Made by a program: the position numbers and the translations under genes. Below the pieces are notes generated by a model. It saw only the letters and a list, made by a program, of their open reading frames with translations, was not told the DNA's origin and ran no database searches. A DNA stretch of 64,000 nucleotides, taken from contig CAWFPB010000001.1 of assembly GCA_963817755.1 (NCBI GenBank), positions 496,001-560,000 on the forward strand, read 5' to 3'. Numbering within the stretch: the stretch's first letter is position 1; every line of letters begins with the position of its first letter. Of this stretch, positions 43,677 to 52,746 are shown in pieces. The DNA is from Oleiagrimonas sp963817755. Its GTDB lineage: Bacteria; Pseudomonadota; Gammaproteobacteria; Xanthomonadales; Rhodanobacteraceae.

Positions 43677-44792
43677 ATGCACGACATCCTGATGGTTTCG
43701 GGTACGCGACCGGAGGTCATCAAGCTCGCACCGCTCTACCACGCGCTGCGGGCCTCCTCCTGGGCACGACCCTTCTGGCTGCACACCGGCCAGCACGACG
43801 CGATGGCGCGACAGATGCACGACTGCTTCGACATCGTGCCCGACATGGTGTTGTCCAGGACCGGGGAAAACCTGGCTGACTTCAGCGCCGCCTGCCGCAT
43901 CCAGCTCGATGCCGTACTGGCGTCGAGGACCTGGTCGCTGGCGGTGGTGCAGGGGGATACCGAAAGCACTTTCCTCGGTGCGCTGTGTGCGTACTACCAG
44001 CGCGTGCCGGTGGCGCATGTCGAGGCCGGATTGCGCACCTACGATCTCGCACGACCGTTTCCCGAGGAAGGCCTGCGCCAGATGGTCAGTCGCATCGCGC
44101 ACTTTCACTTCGCGCCCACCGAGCGGGCCGCCGGCGCCCTGCACGAGGAAGGCATTGCGGCCGAGCGGGTGACCGTGACCGGCAACACGGTGGTCGATGC
44201 GCAACGCTGGGTGGTCGAGCACCGCCACATCCGGCGCAACCATGCCGGACGCGGCCACCTGCTGGTCACGGCGCACCGGCGAGAGAACTGGGGCAACGAC
44301 ATGGAGGCCATCTGCCTGGCGGTCGCCGATATCGCGCAGCGTCACCCCGAGTTGCCGGTGCTGTTCCCGGTGCATCTCAATCCGGTCGTGCAGCGACCGG
44401 TCCACGCCATCCTGGGTGGCCTGGACAACGTGCTGCTGACCCGGCCGATGGACTACCTGCAGATGCAGCAGGCGTTGATCGATGCCTGGATGGTGCTGAC
44501 CGATTCGGGCGGCCTGCAGGAGGAAGCACCGACGTTCGGCGTACCGCTGCTGGTGCTGCGTAACGAGACCGAACGTCCCGAGGCCATCGAGCGCGGTTGT
44601 GCGCGCCTGGCCGGCACGCGCCGCGAGAGCATCGTGGCGCAGGTCGAGGCGCTGTGGAACGACGCGGACGCCTATCGGCTCATGTGCCGGGCCGGCAACC
44701 CGTTCGGCGACGGCGAGTCCTGCGCGCGGATCGAGCGCACGCTGGGCCGGGCCCTGGTCGAGGAGCAGCCGCGCGTGGCCAGCGTGGCATGA
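43677..44792 (+). CDS. wecB: UDP-N-acetylglucosamine 2-epimerase (non-hydrolysing)
   Basis: A 371-residue enzyme converting UDP-GlcNAc to UDP-ManNAc. The diagnostic sites are present: SGTRPEVIKLAPL at residues 8-20, HTGQH, VQGDTES, VAHVEAGLRT, VTGNTVVDA, TAHRREN near 200, and DSGGLQEEAPTFG with NETERPEAIERG near the C-terminus. AGGAGG precedes the ATG. It is the first gene of a four-gene operon with nfrB, nfrA and a DUF4434 gene. In E. coli, WecB is needed for the Nfr glycan but is encoded elsewhere; here it is in the operon, which supports ManNAc as the building block. Confidence 0.94.
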   Translation: MHDILMVSGTRPEVIKLAPLYHALRASSWARPFWLHTGQHDAMARQMHDCFDIVPDMVLSRTGENLADFSAACRIQLDAVLASRTWSLAVVQGDTESTFLGALCAYYQRVPVAHVEAGLRTYDLARPFPEEGLRQMVSRIAHFHFAPTERAAGALHEEGIAAERVTVTGNTVVDAQRWVVEHRHIRRNHAGRGHLLVTAHRRENWGNDMEAICLAVADIAQRHPELPVLFPVHLNPVVQRPVHAILGGLDNVLLTRPMDYLQMQQALIDAWMVLTDSGGLQEEAPTFGVPLLVLRNETERPEAIERGCARLAGTRRESIVAQVEALWNDADAYRLMCRAGNPFGDGESCARIERTLGRALVEEQPRVASVA

Positions 44793-44811
44793 ATCACGGG
44801 GGAGCGGAGCC

Positions 44812-47028
44812 ATGTCCTGGGTGGACGTATTCTCGACGTATCTGTTTGGCCTGAGCCTGTTCGTGGTCGTGGTCGCGTTGCTGATGCTGGTCAGCGGCCT
44901 CGATGACCTGTTCATCGACCTGGCGTACTGGTTGCGGCGGGGTTGGCGTGCGCTGACGGTGTATCGCCGGCGCGAGCGCATGGATTTCCGCAAGCTTCAT
45001 GATCTCGAGGAGAAACCGCTGGCGATCATGGTCCCGGCCTGGCAGGAAACCGGGGTCATCGGGCCGATGGCGGAACTGGCGGCGACCACGCTCGACTACG
45101 AGAACTATCACATCTTCGTCGGCACCTATCCCAACGACGAAGACACCCAGCGCGATGTCGACGCGGTCTGCGCGCGCTTCCCCAACGTGCACAAGGTGGT
45201 GTGCGCGCGTCCGGGCCCGACCAGCAAGGCCGATTGCCTGAACAACGTGCTGGACGCGATCCTGCGCTTCGAGTCGCGGGCGCGCCTGGAGTTTGCCGGC
45301 TTCATCCTGCACGACGCCGAGGACGTGCTCTCGCCGATGGAGCTGCGCCTGTTCAACTACCTGGTCGGACGCAAGGACCTGATCCAGGTCCCGGTCTATC
45401 CGTTCCAGCGCCAGTGGGCCAACTTCACCAGTCTGCATTACCTGGACGAGTTTGCCGAACTGCACGGCAAGGACGTGCCGGTGCGCGAGGCGCTGGCCGG
45501 GCAGGTTCCCAGCGCGGGCGTCGGCACCTGCTTCAGCCGGCGCGCGGTGATCGCGCTGATCGAGGATGGCAACGGCATCGCCTTCGACGTGCAGAGCCTG
45601 ACCGAGGACTACGACATCGGGCTGCGCCTGAAGGAGCGCGGCATGCGTGAGATCTTCGTGCGCTTCCCGGTGCTCGGGCCCGGCAGCGCCCATCCCCGGT
45701 TCGGCGCCAGTCAGCGCGAATCCAGCGTGGTCTGCGTGCGCGAGTACTTCCCCGATCGCCTGCACACTGCCGTGCGCCAGAAGTCGCGCTGGATCATCGG
45801 CATCGTCTACCAGGGCTACCGCACGCATGGCTGGACCGGGAAGCCGGTGCTGGACTATTTCCTGTGGCGCGACCGCAAGGGCGCCCTGAACAACTTCGTC
45901 AGTTTCGCCGCCATGCTGATCCTGTTCCAGCTGGTCGTGCTGTGGCTGGTGCAGCTGGCCTGGCCGTCCTCCCCGCGGTTCCTGTCCATCTTCACCGGCG
46001 GCACCTGGTTCCACGTACTGCTGATGGCCAATCTGGTGCTGATGGCCAACCGCATGTTCCAGCGCGTGATCTTCGTGTCCGGCTACTACGGCATCGTGCA
46101 GGGGCTGATGTCGATCCCGCGCCTGCTGTGGGGCAACCTGATCAACTTCCTGGCCAACTGCCGGGCGATCGTCCAGATCGTCAGGACCGGTGATCCACGT
46201 CGGGTGGCGTGGGACAAGACCACCCACGACTTCCCCAGCCTGGGAGGAACCGGGCGCAGTCTGCGCGCCCTGGAGGATCTCCTGCTGTCGCAGGGCGTGA
46301 TCGACGAACCCGGGCTGCGCGAGGCCAGCCGCAAGCGCATCGAGGGCCTGCCGCTGGGCAGTTCGCTGATCCATGCCGAATGGCTCCAGCCCGAACAGCT
46401 GGCCCGACCGATGGCCGAGCAGTTCGGCGTGGCCTGCGAATCGGTCGATGCGCGTTCGATTCCCGGGGAACTGATTGCCAGGCTGCCCGCGCGCATCGCC
46501 CTGCACTATGCGGTGCTTCCGCTGCGCGAGGAGGAGGATGCGCTGGTACTGGCCAGTGAGTCCTACATCGACCCGGTGTCGCAGGCGGCGCTGTCGCGCA
46601 AGCTCGGCACCCCGGTACGCTATGTGCTGGCCTACAAGGGGCAGGTCACGGTCGGACTTCGACGCTGGTACGCGCAGGGCTGCATCGACGATGCCGCCGA
46701 CGTGCTCAGGCGCGCCGTGAAGGAGAGCCGCATCGGCCGGGATTCAGCGGATGCCCTGTGGCGACGCTACGTTTCGCGACAGGTACTGCTGGGCGAGGTG
46801 CTGGTGGCCCAGGGCCGCCTGGACGAGGTGACCCTGCGTGCCCTGTTGCTGCAGCACGCGCGCAGCGACCGGCGCCTGGGCGATTTCCTGGTCGACAAGG
46901 GCGTGATCGGCAAGGCCGAGCTGCGACGGGCGCTGGTGCGCCAGGCGACGCTTCAGCCACGCATCGAGCGCATGCTCGAATCGGTGGGCGCATCGCGGTT
47001 GCCCATGGCGGCGGGGGGAGCCGGATGA
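44812..47028 (+). CDS. nfrB: NfrB-like c-di-GMP-type inner-membrane glycosyltransferase
   Basis: A 738-residue protein, like E. coli NfrB (745). TM1 is at residues 11-30. A GT2 glycosyltransferase domain spans about 65-330, with HDAED (168-172), TEDYD (264-268) and RQKSRW (322-327, the QxxRW-type processive motif). Two or more helices follow (about 363-425). Residues 480-620 form an MshEN (GSPII_E N-terminal) domain, a known c-di-GMP-binding fold. The end has two further short MshEN-like repeats, LLGEVLVAQGRLDEVTLRAL (659-678) and RRLGDFLVDKGVIGKAELRRAL (687-708). It should polymerise an activated HexNAc, probably ManNAc from WecB, when c-di-GMP is high. A GGAGCGGAG site precedes the ATG and the stop overlaps nfrA. 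Confidence 0.9.
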   Translation: MSWVDVFSTYLFGLSLFVVVVALLMLVSGLDDLFIDLAYWLRRGWRALTVYRRRERMDFRKLHDLEEKPLAIMVPAWQETGVIGPMAELAATTLDYENYHIFVGTYPNDEDTQRDVDAVCARFPNVHKVVCARPGPTSKADCLNNVLDAILRFESRARLEFAGFILHDAEDVLSPMELRLFNYLVGRKDLIQVPVYPFQRQWANFTSLHYLDEFAELHGKDVPVREALAGQVPSAGVGTCFSRRAVIALIEDGNGIAFDVQSLTEDYDIGLRLKERGMREIFVRFPVLGPGSAHPRFGASQRESSVVCVREYFPDRLHTAVRQKSRWIIGIVYQGYRTHGWTGKPVLDYFLWRDRKGALNNFVSFAAMLILFQLVVLWLVQLAWPSSPRFLSIFTGGTWFHVLLMANLVLMANRMFQRVIFVSGYYGIVQGLMSIPRLLWGNLINFLANCRAIVQIVRTGDPRRVAWDKTTHDFPSLGGTGRSLRALEDLLLSQGVIDEPGLREASRKRIEGLPLGSSLIHAEWLQPEQLARPMAEQFGVACESVDARSIPGELIARLPARIALHYAVLPLREEEDALVLASESYIDPVSQAALSRKLGTPVRYVLAYKGQVTVGLRRWYAQGCIDDAADVLRRAVKESRIGRDSADALWRRYVSRQVLLGEVLVAQGRLDEVTLRALLLQHARSDRRLGDFLVDKGVIGKAELRRALVRQATLQPRIERMLESVGASRLPMAAGGAG

Positions 47029-49916
47029 TCGTCCGCAAGCTGGCGCTGTGCCTGTTCTGCTGTGCGCTCACCTTCGCGGCCGGCGTGCAGGCGGCCGGCC
47101 CGCCGGGACGCTACGACGACGTCAGCCCGTACCAGCGGTTCCTGATCTATCCGCACCAGCAGCGCGGCTTCGAGGCCCTTCGGCGTGGCGACGAGACGAC
47201 CGCCATCCGCGAGTTCGAACACGCGCGTGCGCTGGCCGTCAACAGCGTCGGCACCGCTCTCGATCTGGCGGTGGCCTACCAGCGCTTCGGCAAATTCGAA
47301 CAGGCTCGCGAGGTCCTGGTGCAGCAATTGCTGGCCACGCCGGACGATCCCCGCCTGGTGCGGGCGTTGCAGGCACTGGATGCATCCATGGCGAAGGTCG
47401 ACTGCAGCCGCGACGATTCCAGCGTGTGTCGTGCCCGGCGCGGTTTCGAGGCCTTGCGTGACAAACGTCTCGGACAGGCGGAACGGGAACTGCAGGATAA
47501 GGGCTTCGCCGCCGGCCCGGAGGGCATTTCCCTGCGACGATCGCTGGCGCAGCGCGCCATCCACCTGGGCGACATGCAACGGGCAGCGCGCCAGTTCGAG
47601 GCACTGGATCGGATGGGTCGGACCACGCAGGCCGAGCGCGAACAATGGTTCAACGTGCTGATCGCGCTCGACCGGCCGCAACACGCCCGCCAGTTGCAGC
47701 AAAAGGGCCGGCTCGATACCGCCGCGCATCAACTGGCGCTGGCGCAGCTGCTGGCGCGGCGCGGTGACCTGAAGGTCCTGGCCGGCTACCTGCGGTCGCA
47801 GTCTCCCGTGTTCGAGGACGCCGGGCAGGAGCAGCAGTGGATCTACCTGCTGCAGCGCGTGGCCCGGCAACAGCCGCGCCTGCTGCGCGATTACCGGCCG
47901 CGGACCCGCGAGGGCAGGCCGTTGCATGCGCGCCTGTCCCTGGCGCTGGCGATGTCCCGGCACGACTGGCCGGATGCCGAGCGCCTGCTGGCCCGAATGC
48001 CCAGTCGGTCCTTCCCCGAACAGCGCTTTGAACTGGCGTTGCACGAAAGGAGGTTCGACCGTGCCCTGGCGATCGGGCGCACGCTCGACACGCCGGGGAG
48101 CGGGCGGCTGGACACGCTGAGCTACCGCCTGATGCAAGCCGGCGGCCAGCGGCAGGCGACGCGCTGGTTGCTGGACGCCTATCCCTATCCGGACGATCCC
48201 GGTCACGCCGCGCTGATGTCGCGGCTTGCGCAGCTGGCGGCCGCGCATCCGGAATGGTTCGTCGAGAAGGATCGTCGACGGCTGCGCGAAATCGGCAACG
48301 ATCCTTCCGGTCATGCCGGGCAGTTGCGCATCCTGGTGGCGCTGCACGATTGCGTCGGCCTGCGTGCCATGGTCGGCAGCCCGGCGGTGCAGGCCTCCGC
48401 CCGGGACTGGAGCGCGCTCGGCGAATGCTACCGGCCTGGGCAGCCGGGACTGGCCCAGTATGCCTATGCACGGGCCTACCGCCTGCAACCCGACACCGCG
48501 CATGCGCGGGCGCTGGCCTACCAGGCCTTCGCCAACCGCGACTATGCCGGGGCCATGAAAATCTGGCGTGCCCTTCCGCCGGAAGCCCTGCGCGATGCGG
48601 ACCTGCTGGCGGCCGCGCGTACGGCGTTCGAGGCCGGGCAGGGAGTGGAGGCGCGCTCCTGGCTGGATGCCTACGCCGAGCGCGTGGACACGCCCGACGA
48701 CCGCTACTGGTCCTTGCGCGCACGCGCCCGGAGCGGAGACGACGCGGCCGCCGTCGCCGACCTGAAACGGGCCATCCAGTTGCGTCCTGACCCCGACTAT
48801 TATCTGCGCCTGGCCGATCTGGAACACCTGCGATCCCATCCGCAGGCTGAACTGGATGCCTTGCTCCAGGCGCAGTCGATACGTCCCCACGATGCCGGCC
48901 TGGCGCAGCGCATCGGGTATGCCTACCTGCGCCTGGACCGGATCGATCCGGCGATCGATCAATTCGAGCGCGCGCGCATCGCCACGCCCGGCGATCCGGT
49001 GCCGGTGCGCGAGCTGGTGTACCTGAACCGGCAGCGTGGCGATCGCGACGAGGCGCAGCGCTACGCCGCGCTGGCCATCGACCGCATCGACGCGGGCGAC
49101 AGCTCCTCCCAGGACGTGGCTCAGGATCCGCAGCGTTTTGCCCTGCGCAGGCTGCACGAGGAGCTGGGCCGGCGCTGGAGCCTCGATGCCGACCTCATCC
49201 TCGGCGATACCATCAGCTCGGCCGCCAACCCGATCGCACCCGGCGTGACCTATCGCAGCTACTTCCAGGCCGAGGCGCAATACCGCTTCGGCGACACCTG
49301 GCCGCGCATCGGCGGCGGCGGACTGGCGGCCTATGCCCGCGTGTTCGCCGGCAGCGGCCAGGACGGCGACCTGTGGCCGACCCATGCACCGATGCTCGGG
49401 GCCGGCGTGCACTGGCAGCCCTGGCGCAGCCAAAACCTGGTCTTGACGCTGGAGCGCCAGCAGCCGCTGGACAACCATCCGTACACACGCAGCGACACCA
49501 TGGCGCGGGTCAGCTATTCGACCGCCTTTCGCGATCGCTACAACCAGGACTGGCATCCCGCCAGACGGACCTGGGCCACGCAGAACCTGTACCTGGACCT
49601 GGCGCACTATTTCCTGGGCCGGCAGACCGTGGTGACGGCCGACTATCGGGTCGGCCTGCATCGACGCGTCGCGCCCGGGCAGACCGTCGAGCCGTACGCG
49701 CACGTGCAGTTCAACGGCCTCGAGCGCGGTCGCGGCCGCGGTTTCGACCGCGACGTGCGTGTCGGTGCCGGCCTGCGCTGGAACCTGTGGTACGGACAGA
49801 GCCGCTACGATGCCTACCGCCACCGCTTCAGCATCGGCCTGGAAGTGCAGCATGCCTTCACCAGCTACCTGCATGAACGCAACGCCGTGTACCTGACCGT
49901 GGGGAAACACTGGTGA
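47025..49916 (+). CDS. nfrA: NfrA-like outer-membrane glycan exporter (phage N4 adsorption protein A homologue)
   Basis: A 963-residue protein (E. coli NfrA about 990). Residues 1-23 are a signal peptide ending VQA. Residues about 45-720 are helical TPR/Sel1-like repeats rich in Ala, Arg and Leu, such as GFEALRRGDETTAIREFEHA and RIGYAYLRLDRIDPAIDQFERA. From about 730 the sequence turns to alternating aromatic beta strands with GGGLAAYARVFAG and ends in VYLTVGKHW, as expected for an outer-membrane barrel. It overlaps nfrB by 4 bp (ATGA). By analogy it exports the NfrB polymer across the outer membrane and may be a phage receptor. Confidence 0.88.
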   Translation: MIVRKLALCLFCCALTFAAGVQAAGPPGRYDDVSPYQRFLIYPHQQRGFEALRRGDETTAIREFEHARALAVNSVGTALDLAVAYQRFGKFEQAREVLVQQLLATPDDPRLVRALQALDASMAKVDCSRDDSSVCRARRGFEALRDKRLGQAERELQDKGFAAGPEGISLRRSLAQRAIHLGDMQRAARQFEALDRMGRTTQAEREQWFNVLIALDRPQHARQLQQKGRLDTAAHQLALAQLLARRGDLKVLAGYLRSQSPVFEDAGQEQQWIYLLQRVARQQPRLLRDYRPRTREGRPLHARLSLALAMSRHDWPDAERLLARMPSRSFPEQRFELALHERRFDRALAIGRTLDTPGSGRLDTLSYRLMQAGGQRQATRWLLDAYPYPDDPGHAALMSRLAQLAAAHPEWFVEKDRRRLREIGNDPSGHAGQLRILVALHDCVGLRAMVGSPAVQASARDWSALGECYRPGQPGLAQYAYARAYRLQPDTAHARALAYQAFANRDYAGAMKIWRALPPEALRDADLLAAARTAFEAGQGVEARSWLDAYAERVDTPDDRYWSLRARARSGDDAAAVADLKRAIQLRPDPDYYLRLADLEHLRSHPQAELDALLQAQSIRPHDAGLAQRIGYAYLRLDRIDPAIDQFERARIATPGDPVPVRELVYLNRQRGDRDEAQRYAALAIDRIDAGDSSSQDVAQDPQRFALRRLHEELGRRWSLDADLILGDTISSAANPIAPGVTYRSYFQAEAQYRFGDTWPRIGGGGLAAYARVFAGSGQDGDLWPTHAPMLGAGVHWQPWRSQNLVLTLERQQPLDNHPYTRSDTMARVSYSTAFRDRYNQDWHPARRTWATQNLYLDLAHYFLGRQTVVTADYRVGLHRRVAPGQTVEPYAHVQFNGLERGRGRGFDRDVRVGAGLRWNLWYGQSRYDAYRHRFSIGLEVQHAFTSYLHERNAVYLTVGKHW

Positions 49917-50884
49917 TGCGGTGCATGCGAGCCTGCCTGTTGGCGTTCGCGTTGCTGGTCGTCTGCGCGCCGCTGGCGGCCGCGCAGCGAATGCTTTTCT
50001 ACCAGCCCCAGCGTGCCGACCTGGCCGTGCCCGAATCGCAATGGCCGGCGCTGTTTGCGCGGGTGCACGCGATGGGTTTCGACACCCTGGTGGTGCAATG
50101 GGTGGCCTATGGCGACGCCTTCCGGTCCGGGGGCGAGCGAGACTGGCTGGAGCGGCGCCTGCGCGAGGCGCGCGCCGCGCGCTTGAAGTTGATCCTGGGC
50201 CTGGGCGCGGACCCGGCATTCTTCGAACGCCAGAAAGCGGCGCCCGAGGTCCTGCGCCGGTACCTGCAGGGCCTGGAGCGTAGCGACCTCGCGCTGGCGC
50301 GCGACTGGCGCGAACGCCTCGGTGCCGGTGTCATCGATGGCTGGTACCTGCCGCTCGAGGTCGACGACCTGCGCTGGCGCGATCCCGATGCGCGCGCCGT
50401 GCTGCTGGCGCACCTTGGGCACGAAGCGCGACAGCTGCAGGGCGTGCAGCGCGGCCCGGTGTACCTGAGCAGCTTCTTCGCCGGGCACATGGCGCCGGAC
50501 AATTACGCGCGCCTGCTCGGGCAGATGCGGCAGGAACGACTGCGCGTGTGGGTGCAGGACGGCGCCGGGACCGGCCGAATGACCGCGGCCGAACGTGGCT
50601 TGTACCTGGCACCGTTGGAACGCTGCCGTGAGCCGGTCGCGCAGGGCATCGTCTACGAGCTCTTCCATCAGGTGGCCCGCGACGAGGACTTCGCGGCACG
50701 GCCGATGGCGCCCGGGTCCATGCGCGAGGCGCTGGCCCGGGAGGCCCCGTGCGGCGGCGACAGCGTGTTCTTCGAGATGCGCTACCTGCCGGGCATGGAG
50801 CGCATTCGGGATGCTGACCGCCGGGCCGCCGGCTTCGCGCCGCGCATGCACGGCGACCGGGTCCACGACGGTCCGCAGCGCTGA
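49916..50884 (+). CDS. DUF4434 glycoside-hydrolase-like secreted protein (YbcH-like)
   Basis: A 322-residue protein with a signal peptide (residues 1-23, ending PLAAAQ). The body resembles a TIM barrel of the DUF4434 family: FARVHAMGFDTLVVQWVAYGD, LKLILGLGADPAFF, GWYLPLEVDDLRW and PVYLSSFFAG follow the strand-acid pattern of glycosidases. E. coli ybcH, next to nfrA, belongs to the same family. The ATG at 49916 overlaps the nfrA TGA by one base; a GTG at 49913 and an ATG at 49925 are alternatives. It probably processes or releases the Nfr glycan; the activity is unproven. The stop is adjacent to the convergent murU stop. Confidence 0.82.
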   Translation: MRCMRACLLAFALLVVCAPLAAAQRMLFYQPQRADLAVPESQWPALFARVHAMGFDTLVVQWVAYGDAFRSGGERDWLERRLREARAARLKLILGLGADPAFFERQKAAPEVLRRYLQGLERSDLALARDWRERLGAGVIDGWYLPLEVDDLRWRDPDARAVLLAHLGHEARQLQGVQRGPVYLSSFFAGHMAPDNYARLLGQMRQERLRVWVQDGAGTGRMTAAERGLYLAPLERCREPVAQGIVYELFHQVARDEDFAARPMAPGSMREALAREAPCGGDSVFFEMRYLPGMERIRDADRRAAGFAPRMHGDRVHDGPQR

Positions 50885-51583
50885 TCAGTGCAGGGCCTGG
50901 TCCAGTTCACGCAGGCGTTGCGGGGTGCCGACATCGGTCCAGCGGCCCGGGTGATGCAGTCCATCGATGCCGCCTTCGCGCATCGCCGCACGCAGCAGCG
51001 GTGCCAGCGGGAAGCGCGGAGGATCGGCCCGGGCGCCTTCGGCGTCGCCGATGATGTCGCGCCATCCGGAAAGCAGTTCGGGGCGGTACAGCCCGATGCC
51101 GGCGAAGGTCAGTTTCGGTGCCCCGGACTCGTGCAGACGGCCCTGTGCATCGAGCCGGAAATCGCCGTCGGGATGCTGGGGCGGGTTGTCGACCATGACC
51201 AGCTGCGCCATGCCGCGGGGCTGTGCGTCCAGTTGCGACAGGTCGAAGTCGGTCCAGACGTCTCCGTTGATGGCCAGGAACGGTGCATCGCCGAGCAGCG
51301 GCAATGCGTGCAGCATGCCGCCGCCGGTCTCCAGCGGGACCGCGCCTTCGTGGGCGTAGTGGATGCGCAGGCTCCAACGGTCGCCTTCGCCCAGCACCTC
51401 GGGGAACAGATCACCCAGGTGGGCGGTGTTGACCACCACTTCGCGCACGCCGTGCGCGGCCAGCTTCTCCAGGTGCCAGACGATCAGCGGCTTGCCGCCG
51501 ACCTCGAGCAGGGGCTTGGGGGTGGTGTCGGTCAGCGGCCGCATGCGCGTGCCGAGGCCGGCGGCGAAGACCAGGGCGCGCAT
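50885..51583 (-). CDS. murU: N-acetylmuramate alpha-1-phosphate uridylyltransferase
   Basis: A 232-residue nucleotidyltransferase. The signature AAGLGTRMRPLTDTTPKPLLEVGGKPL is at the N-terminus, with LAINGDVWTDFD near 110. MurU makes UDP-MurNAc from MurNAc-1-phosphate in the cell-wall recycling bypass that confers intrinsic fosfomycin tolerance in pseudomonads. It follows amgK by one base, the known pairing. Confidence 0.93.
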   Translation of the reverse strand: MRALVFAAGLGTRMRPLTDTTPKPLLEVGGKPLIVWHLEKLAAHGVREVVVNTAHLGDLFPEVLGEGDRWSLRIHYAHEGAVPLETGGGMLHALPLLGDAPFLAINGDVWTDFDLSQLDAQPRGMAQLVMVDNPPQHPDGDFRLDAQGRLHESGAPKLTFAGIGLYRPELLSGWRDIIGDAEGARADPPRFPLAPLLRAAMREGGIDGLHHPGRWTDVGTPQRLRELDQALH

Positions 51584-51584
51584 G

Positions 51585-52625
51585 TCAGTCGGGGTCCGCG
51601 GGGAGCGGCAGATCCAGCGGCACCGTCACGTCGCGATCGCCGATGGCCCGCTTGAGGGTGTCGCCGAGCGCGGCCAGTCCGGGGTGACGGCCGGCGACTT
51701 CGTACACGTAGTCGAGCACGCGCGGCAGGTAGCGCAGGTAGCCGTCCTTGTCGTCCCTGTAGTGCAACCGACAGAAGATGCCCAGCACCTTGATGTGCCG
51801 CTGCAGGCCGATGCGGTCGAACCAGTCGCGGAAGCGTTCGGCATCGACGCTCGCATCCAGCATTCCGGACAGGCGCAGGCCCTGGCGATAGCTCTCGACC
51901 CAGTGCTCGACGCGCTCGCGTTCCCAGTCGATGTAGCAGTCGCGCAGCAGCGAGGCCAGGTCGTAGGTGACCGGTCCGGCCAGGGCCCCCTGGAAGTCGA
52001 TGATGCCGGGATTGTCCTGTCCGGTGACCAGCAGGTTGCGGCTGTGGAAGTCGCGGTGCACGAACACCCGCGGCTGCGCCAGCGCGCTGGCGGCCAGGTC
52101 GCGGAACACCGGTTCGAGCACGTCCCACTGCTCGCGTCCCGGCGTCTGCCCGAGGTGGCGGTCGAGGAACCATTTCGGCATCAACTCCATTTCGCTCACC
52201 AGGAACGGCTCGTCGTACAACGCCAGGTTCTCCGTGCCGATGCCGGTCTGGATGCGCGCCAGGGCCTCCATGGCGTCCGCGTACAGCGTGTCGACGGTGT
52301 GCTCGTCCAATGCGTCCAGGTAGTGGGTGCCGCCCAGGTCCTGCATCAGCACGAAGCCGTCGGCCATGTCCGTGGCCAGGACTTCCGGTGCGTTCAGCCC
52401 GGCCGCGCGCAGGCGCGCGTCGATTTCCAGCCATGGCCCGATATCTTCGCGTTCGGGTGGGGCATCCATGATCACGTAGCTGCGCCCGAGGCTGTGTGCG
52501 CGGTAGTAGCTGCGGAAGCTGGCATCGGCCGAGGCCACCTCCAGCCGGGCGTCGGCATCGCCCAGCATCCTGCGCGTCCATTGCGAGCATTGGCGGGTGC
52601 GGTCGGTGTCGTGCAGGGCGGACAT
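51585..52625 (-). CDS. amgK: Anomeric N-acetylmuramate/N-acetylglucosamine kinase
   Basis: A 346-residue phosphotransferase of the aminoglycoside-kinase fold. The catalytic loop VHRDFHSRN is near residue 190 and the metal-binding GIIDFQGALAGP about 20 residues later. The N-terminal lobe has YVIMDAPPE. It phosphorylates recycled MurNAc at C1 for MurU. The start MSALHDTDRTRQCSQW at 52625 is preferred; upstream codons lack resemblance. The downstream murU gene overlaps functionally and spatially. Confidence 0.93.
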   Translation of the reverse strand: MSALHDTDRTRQCSQWTRRMLGDADARLEVASADASFRSYYRAHSLGRSYVIMDAPPEREDIGPWLEIDARLRAAGLNAPEVLATDMADGFVLMQDLGGTHYLDALDEHTVDTLYADAMEALARIQTGIGTENLALYDEPFLVSEMELMPKWFLDRHLGQTPGREQWDVLEPVFRDLAASALAQPRVFVHRDFHSRNLLVTGQDNPGIIDFQGALAGPVTYDLASLLRDCYIDWERERVEHWVESYRQGLRLSGMLDASVDAERFRDWFDRIGLQRHIKVLGIFCRLHYRDDKDGYLRYLPRVLDYVYEVAGRHPGLAALGDTLKRAIGDRDVTVPLDLPLPADPD

Positions 52626-52746
52626 GCGGGTTCCGTGGATGGGGTCGCACCGAGCATACCGGCTGGCGGGTGCGTTGCCGAGCGTGCACCGACGGCCGCG
52701 ATCGCGCGCATCGTGTACTCTTGCCCTTTTCCTCGAGAGCGCGCGG

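Noticed and set aside
44599..44811. Longer NfrB start within wecB
   Set aside because: The frame is open upstream, but only ATG 44812 has a ribosome site (GGAGCGGAG) and the membrane helix begins shortly after it.
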